35,226 bases of DNA from Iningainema tapete BLCC-T55 (GTDB lineage Bacteria; Cyanobacteriota; Cyanobacteriia; Cyanobacteriales; Nostocaceae): NCBI RefSeq assembly GCF_014698965.1, contig NZ_JACXAE010000017.1:1-35226 (forward strand), written 5' to 3'. The notes under the pieces were generated by a model, which did no database searches, was not told the origin of the DNA, and worked only from the letters and a program-made list of their open reading frames with translations. Each line of letters begins with the position of its first letter. The first letter of the stretch is position 1. The position numbers and the translations under genes were made by a program. This document shows positions 6,980 through 14,947 of this stretch, piece after piece.

Positions 6980-8179
6980 ATGCGCCCTCGTTTAAAAATC
7001 GCCGAAATGTTTTCTACTTTCGCTCACTTTGATTATAATAGTGACGCAAGATGGAGCACCGATAATAAACTGCGCCGAAGCATCGAAAATTGTCTGTCCA
7101 AGTCATCATCACCAGAATCAGATCAATTTTGGTCGTTGTATTGGTATAAAATTTGGCGTAATAATGCTGAGAATTTAGCTTTTATGCATTTGTCAGCTTA
7201 CTTGCAAGAACCTTGCTACTGGGCAGCCAAAAATATAATGAAAAAGTTTTACAGCACTAAGTACGAGTTAGCTGATTACTTTCAAATGGGTATTGCGGAA
7301 GTACAAAAAATTTGCAATGGGTTTAAACCTGAAAAAAATGTTAATTTAAAAACTTATGCGACGATCGCGTTTCTTAGCTTGTTAAAAGAGATTTTGCGTC
7401 AGCGTCAAGATGTTCATATTTGTACAGATTGGGCTTTGTTACGTAAGGTGACAAAAAAACGCTTTGTAGAAGCTCTTGTAAGTGCTGGACTAACTTCAGA
7501 AGAAATAGCTAGGTATAAATTAGCGTGGAAATGCTTTCAGGCACTGTATATTCAGCAACATGCTGGTGGTATTGAGAGATTACCAGAGCCTTCCCGGAAG
7601 TTGTGGTCAGAAATTGCAAATCTTTACAATCGTGAACGTCAAAGTCAACTAGTATCTGCAAGTAGAGAATTAGATGGAGAGATGGTTGAGCAGTGGTTGA
7701 GAAAAACTGCTACTTGGATACGTTCCTACCTTTATCCAACAGTAGATTCTCTGGATGTACCAAAACCAGGAAGCAACTCACCAGGACATTGGGATTTACC
7801 TGAATTGACCTCCGAGTCTTTAATGACAGAACTAATTGCGCAGGAGAATACCCAAGAAAGTCAAAATCGAAGAGAGGAAATACATAATTTTTTACTAGCT
7901 GCTTTAAAACAACTTACTCCTGAACTGCGAGAAGTTCTGCAAATGTACTACCAGCAAGACTTAACTCAACAAGAAATTGCCAGAAGATTAGGTAAAGACC
8001 AGGTTTGGGTTTCTCGCAAGTTAAGTAAGAGCAGGAAAATCCTATTGGAGGAATTAACTAAGTGGGAGCAAAAGTCAGAAAAAAGTCAACAAGGAGTGAA
8101 TGTTTCCCCAGATCCGAACCTATTAAAAGATAGGAGCGATGCTTTAGAGGAATGGCTCCGAGTTCGTAAATGGTTTTGA
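6980..8179 (+). CDS. sigma-70-like RNA polymerase sigma factor
   Basis: This 399-residue protein has a clear sigma region 4 near residues 310-358: LTPELREVLQMYYQQDLTQQ, then EIARRLGKDQVWVSRKLSKS, the helix-turn-helix that recognises -35 elements. The upstream part is long, helical and Trp-rich (FWSLYWYKIWRNNAENLAFM). It does not show an obvious canonical region 2, but LQEPCYWAAKNIMKKF with a following helical segment occupies the expected place. It is probably a divergent cyanobacterial sigma-like regulator. The next two genes follow at 45 and 29 bases, so it heads an apparent operon with a DUF1822 protein and a CHAT-CHASE2 protein; I recall this combination from other cyanobacteria. It may control its own operon. 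Confidence 0.78.
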   Translation: MRPRLKIAEMFSTFAHFDYNSDARWSTDNKLRRSIENCLSKSSSPESDQFWSLYWYKIWRNNAENLAFMHLSAYLQEPCYWAAKNIMKKFYSTKYELADYFQMGIAEVQKICNGFKPEKNVNLKTYATIAFLSLLKEILRQRQDVHICTDWALLRKVTKKRFVEALVSAGLTSEEIARYKLAWKCFQALYIQQHAGGIERLPEPSRKLWSEIANLYNRERQSQLVSASRELDGEMVEQWLRKTATWIRSYLYPTVDSLDVPKPGSNSPGHWDLPELTSESLMTELIAQENTQESQNRREEIHNFLLAALKQLTPELREVLQMYYQQDLTQQEIARRLGKDQVWVSRKLSKSRKILLEELTKWEQKSEKSQQGVNVSPDPNLLKDRSDALEEWLRVRKWF

Positions 8180-8224
8180 CCAAAATTGTTTGGCATTAGG
8201 TTTTGAATTGATCAGGAGATAAAA

Positions 8225-9424
8225 GTGACTTTTTTATTTGCTCAACCAAAGGAATGGTGGTTAGAAGTTTCCTCACCACAACAGGCTAAGTTCTGGGAAC
8301 AAAGCCAACAACATGTAACACCCAATAGTCGTTGGAATGCGTATATTAATCGCGTATGCCTTTATACAGTATTGGATTTAATCCAAGATAATGCCCCGGA
8401 AGCGAGAATATGGCTTGATGTAGATAATATGTCTGCTGTGTGGGATGTTGTGAATGGTAGTGCAATTACGATAGGTACGACAAAGCTAGTCATAATTCCA
8501 ACTGAAGCAATTGATGATGGAGAGTTAGAGGTTCCTCAGGAGTGGGTAGATATTCCCAATTGGGTTGGAGATTATTATATCGTGGTACAGTTTAGACCTG
8601 AGGGTAATTTTTTACGCATTTGGGGCTATACAACCCATCAAGAATTAAAAAATAACAGTGAATATGACCCAGATGACCGAACTTATTGTCTAGATGCATT
8701 ACTTTTGACACACGACATGGATACTCTGTGGGTAAGGCATGAGTGTTATCCTGAAGCACCAACCAGAGCGCATGTTTCTCCTTTACCGGAATTATCTGTA
8801 ACACAGGCAGAAAATTTGATTGGGCGTTTGGGTGATGCTGCACTAGTTTTTCCGCGCTTGTCTGTGCCGTTTGCAACTTGGGGTGCCTTGCAGGAAAATG
8901 ACATATGGCGTCAAAATCTTTATGCAACGCGACGAGGAATTCAAGTCAGTAATATATCCCAATTAACACGACTAAGTGAATGGTTGCGGGGTGGATTTGA
9001 TAATATCTGGCAAACAATTGAAGATACGTTCGCGCATCAACAAGTTGCTACAGCTTGGAGAAGTCAAAATACACAAAATTTAACGTCTCAAAATCAAAAC
9101 TCGATATTTATTATTAACCGAGTCAAAATATTAGATTTTAGTTCTCTCTCAGGTAACGAACAAGTTGCTTTGCTAATAGGAATATTGCCAATTAACGATA
9201 TTGAAGTGACAATTGGTTTTGAGATTCGTCCTCTAGATAATGTTGATTATTTACCAGATGATGTACAAGTTCGGTTGCTTGATGAAAACGGTGTTGAGGT
9301 GGGAATAGCCAATGCGGCTGTTACTCAGACTATTCAATTTCAATTTAGTGGTCAACCAGGTGAAAGGTTTAGTATAGAGGTTGCTTGCAGCGGTAAAGTT
9401 ATAACAGAACATTTTGTAATTTAA
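8225..9424 (+). CDS. DUF1822 family protein
   Basis: This 399-residue protein matches DUF1822: WWLEVSSPQQAKFWEQSQQH, the central VPQEWVDIPNWVGDYYIVVQ, GYTTHQELK and DPDDRTYCLDALLL. These proteins are cyanobacterial, and their function is unknown. The start is GTG at 8225, set by AGGAG at 8214-8218 six bases upstream. The last 120 residues (LIGILPINDIEVTIGFEIRP and the closing GQPGERFSIEVACSGK) look like an all-beta domain. No signal peptide or membrane segment is seen, so it should be cytoplasmic. It lies between the sigma factor and the CHAT-CHASE2 gene and probably works with them. Confidence 0.85.
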   Translation: MTFLFAQPKEWWLEVSSPQQAKFWEQSQQHVTPNSRWNAYINRVCLYTVLDLIQDNAPEARIWLDVDNMSAVWDVVNGSAITIGTTKLVIIPTEAIDDGELEVPQEWVDIPNWVGDYYIVVQFRPEGNFLRIWGYTTHQELKNNSEYDPDDRTYCLDALLLTHDMDTLWVRHECYPEAPTRAHVSPLPELSVTQAENLIGRLGDAALVFPRLSVPFATWGALQENDIWRQNLYATRRGIQVSNISQLTRLSEWLRGGFDNIWQTIEDTFAHQQVATAWRSQNTQNLTSQNQNSIFIINRVKILDFSSLSGNEQVALLIGILPINDIEVTIGFEIRPLDNVDYLPDDVQVRLLDENGVEVGIANAAVTQTIQFQFSGQPGERFSIEVACSGKVITEHFVI

Positions 9425-9453
9425 CCTTGTAGGCATAAACAGGATGCTTCTTT

Positions 9454-11760
9454 ATGAGCAAAAGAGTAATTTTAAAATTAGATGGGTCTTTAGAACAAGG
9501 ATTTAAAGTTACTTTGGAGGTGGGTGAAGAAGGACAGGTTCACTTTAGTGAAACTACAGGTAATTTACCTCCGAATCCTAAACTTCTTCAATGTTTGGAT
9601 TTGTGGCAGCAAAATTACCGTCAAATTTTGGAGAGTACTCGTATTACTCTTCAAAAAGTCAAAATTCAAACAAGTTCCTTATCGCAAATTGATACTTGCC
9701 GTCGTTTCGCGAAAGATTTACAAACTTGTTTCAAACAGTGGTTAGAATCTGCTGAATTTCAAAATGTAGAAAAACGATTGCGAGAAGTGTCAAATCAGGA
9801 AGAAGCAATTCGCGTTTTGATTCGCACCCCTGATCATCGACTGCATAAACTACCTTGGCATTTCTGGGAATTTATTGAAAGATATTCTCAATCAGAAATT
9901 GCTTTCAGTACGCAGCTAGGTCAGATAAATTTTAGTAAACCTAGAGAAAAAGTACAAGTTCTGGCAATTTTAGGAAATAGCAAAGGGATTGATACAGAAA
10001 CTGACCGTAAAATGCTGCAAGAACTTCCAAATGCGGAGGTTACGTTCTTAGTAGAACCATCGCGTCAGCAAATTAATGACCTGCTTTGGGATCGATCTTG
10101 GGACATTTTCTTTTTTGCTGGACATAGTGAAACTAATGAAAATCAAGGTCGGATTTACATTAATCGTCAGGATAGCTTGACATTAGATGAACTTAAGTAC
10201 AGTTTACGACAGGCAATTAAAAATGGATTGCAGTTGGCGATTTTTAACTCGTGTGATGGTCTAGGGTTAGCTTATGAACTAGAACAATTGCACTTGCCAC
10301 AACTGATTGTGATGCGCCTCCCTGTGCCAGATCAGATTGCACATGAGTTTTTAAAGAATTTCCTGAATGCTTTCGCGCACGGTGATTCGCTTTATGTTGC
10401 CCAAAGAAAAGCGCGAGAAAGGTTGCAGGGGATGGAGGATAAATTTCCCTGTGCTAGCTGGTTGCCGATTATTTTCCAAAATCCTACAGTGGTACCACCG
10501 ACTTGGGAGACTTTGTCTAACCCGCCAAAAAGCAAAAAATTTAAGAAATGGCGTCAGGTGGGAGCATTATGTGCTGCTAGTGTGGTAGTAACTGGTTTGG
10601 TGATGGGAGTGCGTTTCTTAGGAATGCTAGAAGGATTAGAGTTACCTGCTTATGACCAGATGATGCAGATGCGTCCCCAAGAACCTCCAGATGATAAATT
10701 TGTCATCATCAAAGTTACAGAGGATGATTTTAAATTGCCTGAACAAAAGGACAGACTTGGTTCGCTATCAGATCGAGGACTAGATTTAGTTTTAAAGAAG
10801 TTGAACCCACACGAACCAAGAGTTATTGGTTTAGACATCTTCCGCGATTTTAAAGCCAATCCTAAGTATAAAGATTTAGCAAATAACCTACGACAAAATA
10901 ATTTTATTGGTACGTGTTTTGTTGGCGATTCCAAAGCTAGGATTGGTGTTTCTCCACCACCCAAATTTACGAGAGCGCAAATTGGATACGCAGATGTTTA
11001 TCCTGACCGTCCTTATAATATTATGCGCCGTGCTGTCTTGGCAATGAAACCCGAACTAACAGACCCTTGTCAGGCAGAGTATTCCTTGAGTTTCAAAATT
11101 GCACAAACTTATTTAAAGAAAGAAGGTATTGAACTCAAATTTACTCCAAAACAGTATTTACAATTAGGCAAAGCAGTATTTGAACCTTTAGAAAATCATA
11201 GTAATGGCTATCAAAAATTAGATGATTATGGGCATCAAATTTTAATTAATTATCGTTCTGTAAATAACTCTCCTTTGAACTTAACTCAGAATATATTTAC
11301 ATTGAAGCAACTGCTTAGAGATGAAGTACCACTTGATGTAGTCAAAGACAAAGTTGTATTAATTGGCGTAGATGCTATAGGTAGCGCTAAAGACCATTTT
11401 TTGACACCTTACAATCAAGATAAACAAGAACTGTTGCCTGGTGTAATACTTCATGCTCAGATTGCAAGTCAAATTATTCATGCAGCTTTAGGCGATCGCC
11501 CATTACTTAGAGTTTGGTCAGTAGAGACTGAGGTTTTTTGGATATGGACTTGGTCTTTACTCGGTGGTTTATTAGTTTGGCAGTTGAGAAGGACGCCTGT
11601 TTATTTAGCTTTGGCAGCTAGCCTGAGTTTGCTTCTTTTATATGCTCTTTGTTATACCTTCCTCGCCTACAAGTCAACTTGGATACCTTTTGTACCTACA
11701 GCAATAGTTTTTGTAGTTACAGGATGTTGTTTTTTCAACTACCACAATCCTAAAATGTAG
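9454..11760 (+). CDS. CHAT-CHASE2 membrane protein
   Basis: This 768-residue protein joins two domains. Residues about 100-345 form a CHAT domain, a caspase/separase-like protease fold, with the His of FFAGHSETNE (His224) and the Cys of LAIFNSCDGLGLA (Cys267) as catalytic dyad; the closing GDSLYVAQRKARE helix and ASWLPIIFQNP are typical. A membrane helix follows at about 366-389. Residues about 395-690 form a CHASE2 sensor domain (FVIIKVTEDDF, RVIGLDIFRDF, LPGVILHAQIASQIIHA), and three membrane helices lie at about 693-762. CHASE2 is normally extracytoplasmic and CHAT should be cytoplasmic, so a signal sensed outside could switch a protease inside. It is third in the sigma-DUF1822 group and is followed by a strong terminator. 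Both catalytic residues are present. Confidence 0.92.
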   Translation: MSKRVILKLDGSLEQGFKVTLEVGEEGQVHFSETTGNLPPNPKLLQCLDLWQQNYRQILESTRITLQKVKIQTSSLSQIDTCRRFAKDLQTCFKQWLESAEFQNVEKRLREVSNQEEAIRVLIRTPDHRLHKLPWHFWEFIERYSQSEIAFSTQLGQINFSKPREKVQVLAILGNSKGIDTETDRKMLQELPNAEVTFLVEPSRQQINDLLWDRSWDIFFFAGHSETNENQGRIYINRQDSLTLDELKYSLRQAIKNGLQLAIFNSCDGLGLAYELEQLHLPQLIVMRLPVPDQIAHEFLKNFLNAFAHGDSLYVAQRKARERLQGMEDKFPCASWLPIIFQNPTVVPPTWETLSNPPKSKKFKKWRQVGALCAASVVVTGLVMGVRFLGMLEGLELPAYDQMMQMRPQEPPDDKFVIIKVTEDDFKLPEQKDRLGSLSDRGLDLVLKKLNPHEPRVIGLDIFRDFKANPKYKDLANNLRQNNFIGTCFVGDSKARIGVSPPPKFTRAQIGYADVYPDRPYNIMRRAVLAMKPELTDPCQAEYSLSFKIAQTYLKKEGIELKFTPKQYLQLGKAVFEPLENHSNGYQKLDDYGHQILINYRSVNNSPLNLTQNIFTLKQLLRDEVPLDVVKDKVVLIGVDAIGSAKDHFLTPYNQDKQELLPGVILHAQIASQIIHAALGDRPLLRVWSVETEVFWIWTWSLLGGLLVWQLRRTPVYLALAASLSLLLLYALCYTFLAYKSTWIPFVPTAIVFVVTGCCFFNYHNPKM

Positions 11761-11880
11761 AATCCGAATATATTCGTGACTATTTCGGCAAGCCGTTGCC
11801 GATTAGTCATAACTACTAAATTGCTGGCAACTATTATTGCAACTATTGCCCCCAGCCAGAGATACCGCAAAAATTCTCTT

Positions 11881-11913
11881 AGCCAAACGAATCCGTCGTT
11901 TGGCTTTCTTTTT
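11881..11913 (+). terminator. rho-independent terminator after the CHAT-CHASE2 gene
   Basis: AGCCAAACGA (11881-11890) and TCGTTTGGCT (11896-11905) form a perfect 10-pair stem with the loop ATCCG, followed by a T-rich tail TTCTTTTT. It points along the plus strand, 120 bases after the stop of the CHAT-CHASE2 gene, and should end the sigma-DUF1822-CHAT transcript. The opposite strand lacks a T tail. Confidence 0.85.
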
Positions 11914-12020
11914 GCCATAGGCGCATAAATCCTCACCGCTTACCACTACAGAAATTTAGAAAACAAAAGCTAGTTGTTCAGCAACAGCTACAAAAACAAC
12001 AATTTACAAGCTAAATAATC

Positions 12021-12197
12021 ATGAAAAAATCACTATTTTTTGCACTTGCTGTAGTGTCTACTTTGACCTGCATATCTCCTGCTTACGCCAAAGTTACAAC
12101 AAACCAGTTAACCATATCAAATAACAAACAAGTAACACAAGCGAACCCAGCTGACCGTGGAAAACCAAGTAATCCAATACCAGCAGGTCGTCGGTAA
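12021..12197 (+). CDS. small secreted peptide of 58 residues
   Basis: ATG 12021 opens MKKSLFFALAVVSTLTCISP then AYA and a predicted cleavage, a textbook signal peptide (two Lys, a hydrophobic core, A-Y-A). The mature part is about 35 residues, Asn/Gln/Thr-rich, and ends NPADRGKPSNPIPAGRR. The D-R-G-x-P...G-x-R ending recalls a motif I associate with the start of secreted cyanobacterial DUF928 proteins (DRGAPG...GGASR); that link is from memory. No clear Shine-Dalgarno precedes it. It follows the terminator by about 110 bases and so has its own promoter or depends on read-through. It probably works outside the cytoplasmic membrane. No family can be assigned. Confidence 0.7.
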   Translation: MKKSLFFALAVVSTLTCISPAYAKVTTNQLTISNNKQVTQANPADRGKPSNPIPAGRR

Positions 12198-12228
12198 CCA
12201 TCAAATGCGGATAGTTTTTGCGGTTGAA

Positions 12229-13344
12229 TCACAACCCCACTTTCTGCAAACGTGAAATTAAACCAGGACGATTACTGTAATCTTTCTTCATTTGCTGGAT
12301 ACTAGACTTAAATTCAGCCAGTTTTCCTTGATACTCTGCCAAATCTCGTAATTGTACTAGATAGGCGATCGCCTGATCGTAAGGTTTTGATTGTTTAAGT
12401 TCAATCAGTTTAAAAACTTCCTCCCACACTTGTGTTTCTTTCTTGGCTAAGGCTTCAAGTTTTTCGATTTTCTTCAAGCTTGCAGCTTTTTGCTCTTGTT
12501 GTTGACGATGTTCTGTTTCCTCTGAAACAAGTTTAAGTAATTCAGACAGAGTTCTTCTTGGAGTATAATTATCAACATTCTTTTCTTGTTTATTAGACAG
12601 TTCCCGCAGTCTATGAATAAGTTGAACTCCAAGGTGAGATTCACCTCTAACAAGTCTGACTAAAAAATCATTTCGCTCTGACTCGCTCAAAGATGGGATC
12701 AAATCTTCTAAATCTTCATCCTCTTCTTCTGCAAAATCGCTATTCTTTGCTGCCGCTGCAATCAAATCTTGATCAATCTCAAAAAACTCAACAAAAGTTT
12801 TGAGTGATGCTGATAAGTCTTGGAGGTTAGGAGGTACAGGCGGTTCGAGTATATCTTCCTCTTCTTCGTCTTCGTCACTTTCCATAGGTGCAGCTTTTAA
12901 CCATGCCAGGTATAAACTGCGTAAATCACCACGCAATAAATCATCCCGCAGCGAGACTAAACTTGATAGCCATCCGCCACCTTCAGCCCAAGCAGAAATT
13001 TCTTCATCGCAAATATTGATGTCAATAATGACAAAGTTTCGAGTAGTTGAGATAGAGATAGTGCGAGAAAGACAGTATGGTTCCAAAACTGTTGTATCAA
13101 CCAGAGATATGGGCAAACGAAACATCAACTGTCGGGAACCCCAATTTGCCATGTACAGCATGACATCAAAACATTTTTCCAAAAGCTCCTTGGGTTTGCC
13201 GCGAAAATCGCCATAATTGTAAACGAACACTGCTTGGGTTGATGTTAGTTCTACCCGACTGGAAAGACTTTGGACATAGGTTTTTTCCTCAGTGGTTAAC
13301 GGTTTATCCAAAGCCAGAAATTCGTAGTACTGATATTCGCTCAC
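12229..13344 (-). CDS. conserved acidic protein of unknown function
   Basis: This 371-residue protein begins MSEYQYYEFLALDKPLTTEE. The start is GTG at 13344, supported by GGGAGG about 8 bases upstream. Residues 1-150 are mixed alpha/beta (VFVYNYGDFRGKPKELLEKC, GSRQLMFRLP). A run of acidic residues (DEDEEEED) follows near 157, then a second acidic patch near 205, and a Lys/Glu-rich coiled coil at about 275-360. I recall similar proteins near SWIM-finger genes in cyanobacteria and suspect the same here, as a SWIM gene lies 6 kb away; that is a weak inference. No catalytic motif is recognisable and no membrane segment is seen. It converges on the small secreted peptide gene. Confidence 0.75.
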   Translation of the reverse strand: MSEYQYYEFLALDKPLTTEEKTYVQSLSSRVELTSTQAVFVYNYGDFRGKPKELLEKCFDVMLYMANWGSRQLMFRLPISLVDTTVLEPYCLSRTISISTTRNFVIIDINICDEEISAWAEGGGWLSSLVSLRDDLLRGDLRSLYLAWLKAAPMESDEDEEEEDILEPPVPPNLQDLSASLKTFVEFFEIDQDLIAAAAKNSDFAEEEDEDLEDLIPSLSESERNDFLVRLVRGESHLGVQLIHRLRELSNKQEKNVDNYTPRRTLSELLKLVSEETEHRQQQEQKAASLKKIEKLEALAKKETQVWEEVFKLIELKQSKPYDQAIAYLVQLRDLAEYQGKLAEFKSSIQQMKKDYSNRPGLISRLQKVGL

Positions 13345-13503
13345 TGTACCCTCCCGGATGGCGGTATAACTTAACTATAAAGTGCAGTGGTGCAAAGTTA
13401 ATTGGAAGTTGATCATTGCATACTTTAAATAGTATCATTTATAGGTAGTAATGAATATGACTGAGTATAACCAGCGTTTAGAAGAGATTTTAGGAAAAAT
13501 GTA

Positions 13504-13530
13504 GGTTAAGTACGCTCGGCGTAACCCAAC
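13504..13530. repeat. short imperfect palindrome
   Basis: The sequence ggttaagTACGCtcgGCGTAaccc pairs TACGC with GCGTA and GGTT with AACC. It resembles dispersed cyanobacterial intergenic repeats of the form gggtta...aaccc. It lies just after a short open frame of 17 codons (13451-13504) that I do not regard as a gene, and upstream of higB. Confidence 0.45.
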
Positions 13531-13567
13531 ACAGCATAACTTAACATATAATCTTTAATTAGAGAAG

Positions 13568-13867
13568 ATGCACGTCATTAGTTTTAAAGCCTTAAGAGAA
13601 TATGCTGAAATTCATGCAGATAGTCGGGAAGCTCTTATTTACTGGTATAAAGTTGCTAGTAAAGCGAAATGGTCAAACCTAGTTGAAGTACAGAATATTT
13701 TTTCTAAAGCTGAAGCAGTCGGTAACTTTACAGTCTTTAATATTAAAGGGAACAAATACCGATTGATTGTTAGTATAGATTATGAAGAGCAATTAATTTA
13801 CGTTAAATATATCCTCACACACACAGAATATAATAAGGATTACTGGAAAAATGACCCTCACTTTTAA
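13568..13867 (+). CDS. higB: HigB-family mRNA interferase toxin
   Basis: This 99-residue protein matches the HigB toxin family: MHVISFKALREYAEIHADSR, then EALIYWYKVASKAKWSNLVE, FNIKGNKYRLIVSIDYEEQL and the closing VKYILTHTEYNKDYWKND. HigB toxins cut mRNA on the ribosome, and the K-Y-R-L and H-T-E-Y elements belong to the RNA-binding core. The start is ATG with AGAGAAG directly upstream. It precedes its antitoxin gene, the typical higBA order, and overlaps it by 17 bases. It is intact, in contrast with the relics at 178-523 and 1569-2081, which belong to a different HigB subfamily. Confidence 0.9.
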   Translation: MHVISFKALREYAEIHADSREALIYWYKVASKAKWSNLVEVQNIFSKAEAVGNFTVFNIKGNKYRLIVSIDYEEQLIYVKYILTHTEYNKDYWKNDPHF

Positions 13868-14255
13868 TCAGGAAAAATATAAGGAGTTATTAACAACTTA
13901 TCTTCCTAAACTTATTAAAACTGAAGCTGAAAACGAACAAGCTTTAGCTATTGTGGAAAATTTAATGTATCGTGAACGAACTCCTGAAGAAAATGAATTA
14001 TATCAATTACTAATTACATTAATTGAAAAATTTGAACAAGAAAATTATCACTTTGACGCAACCCCAAGTAATCCTCAATCTTTATTATCATTCCTTTTTG
14101 AACAATCGAACAAAAATAAAGACGATTTGCAAGTATTTTTCGGCTCGGAAACTTCGGTTGATGATATTTTAGAAGGTAGACAAAATATCACTCCAGAATA
14201 TGCTCAAAAACTTGGCGCTTTTTTTCACGTAGAGCCAAGCTTATTCATCGAATAA
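13851..14255 (+). CDS. higA: HigA-family antitoxin
   Basis: This 134-residue protein is the partner of the overlapping HigB toxin. Its N-terminal half is helical and acidic (LPKLIKTEAENEQALAIVEN) and probably wraps the toxin. The C-terminal half is a Cro/CI-type helix-turn-helix: LLSFLFEQSNKNKDDLQVFF, then DDILEGRQNITPEYAQKLGA. This order matches the COG5499-type HigA regulators paired with HigB in cyanobacteria. It should repress the pair through a site near 13530-13568, which I did not locate. Intact, with no lesion. Confidence 0.88.
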   Translation: MTLTFNQEKYKELLTTYLPKLIKTEAENEQALAIVENLMYRERTPEENELYQLLITLIEKFEQENYHFDATPSNPQSLLSFLFEQSNKNKDDLQVFFGSETSVDDILEGRQNITPEYAQKLGAFFHVEPSLFIE

Positions 14256-14388
14256 ATTTTATTGGAGTTTCAGGTACGTTGATTTAGACTTTGTCGGCGA
14301 ATTTGTAAAATTTACTTTTGGTTGTGACGAAATTGAAGTTTCCGAAGCGCTATTTATTTGCTTGGTGGGATTAACACTGTAATTTAAC

Positions 14389-14650
14389 TTAAAACACTTC
14401 TCTAATTGTAGATTCTTCACTACCATCCTTGAATACTGGCACAAACGGAAGCAGCGATGGTAAAAGTTTGTGCAAATACAACTTCCACTTCAACCTCCCA
14501 TAAATTTATTACACGATAATCTTGACGTGCGTATAATCCTTCACAGTTTGATTCGTAGCGGTCTGGAATTGCTGCATTACTTTCTTTTAAAATGTTGATT
14601 AATACTATAAAAGTAGGCAAGTCATACTTTTCTTCGGCAAGCTGCCTCAC
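14389..14650 (-). pseudogene. Rpn/DUF4351-like protein remnant, frameshifted
   Basis: On the minus strand from 14650 the frame reads LPTFIVLINILKESNAAIPD, RYESNCEGLYARQDYRVINL and WEVEVEVVFAQ, then slips at acttttacc (near 14466). In the next frame it continues LPSLLPFVPVFKDGSEESTI to a stop at 14389-14391. These segments recall the middle of cyanobacterial Rpn-type (PD-(D/E)xK, recombination-promoting) or DUF4351 proteins, where DYRVINLWEV is conserved. The 5' part is missing and the break coincides with a repeat fragment at 14651-14668. No product is expected. Confidence 0.55.
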
Positions 14651-14668
14651 CGCTCCGCGTCTACGCGC
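14651..14668. repeat. fragment of a short dispersed repeat
   Basis: The stretch cgctccgcgtctacgcgc repeats the core of the element at 4984-5009 (cgctccgcgtctacgc). It lies exactly where the Rpn-like remnant loses its 5' end, so insertion or recombination at the repeat may have truncated that gene. Confidence 0.55.
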
Positions 14669-14947
14669 TTTGTTTATGTGCTTCTCCCATAGAACGAAGC
14701 TTTCACTTATTTAAGACCGTATAAACACTTTTATAAAATGTTTTTTATTAACTATTTACTACGTGTCAACGCTGGTGACGAGTATAAGGTATTTATGGCA
14801 ATATTCTTACATTACCTCCTATCAGCATAAATCTTTATTTATCAGATAAAAGTATTTTTTAATACGCCTAATTAGAAAAGGTGCTAGTCAAGTAGAGCTA
14901 CTACCTATCTATCTGTACAGCAAATATCTATACTTTGGGTTCCTACA

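Noticed and set aside
11739-11936. A 65-codon minus-strand open frame with a hydrophobic segment (LGAIVAIIVASNLVV)
   Set aside because: It begins within the strong plus-strand terminator and overlaps the end of the CHAT-CHASE2 gene; no ribosome-binding site is clear. A small membrane protein cannot be fully excluded.
12800-13216. A 138-codon plus-strand frame opposite the acidic protein gene
   Set aside because: Its serine runs are the antisense of the acidic Glu/Asp codons; it is a shadow of the minus-strand gene.
13451-13504. A 17-codon frame beginning MNMTEYNQRLEEILGKM
   Set aside because: Too short, ends at a repeat, no clear ribosome-binding site. It may be the tip of a lost gene.
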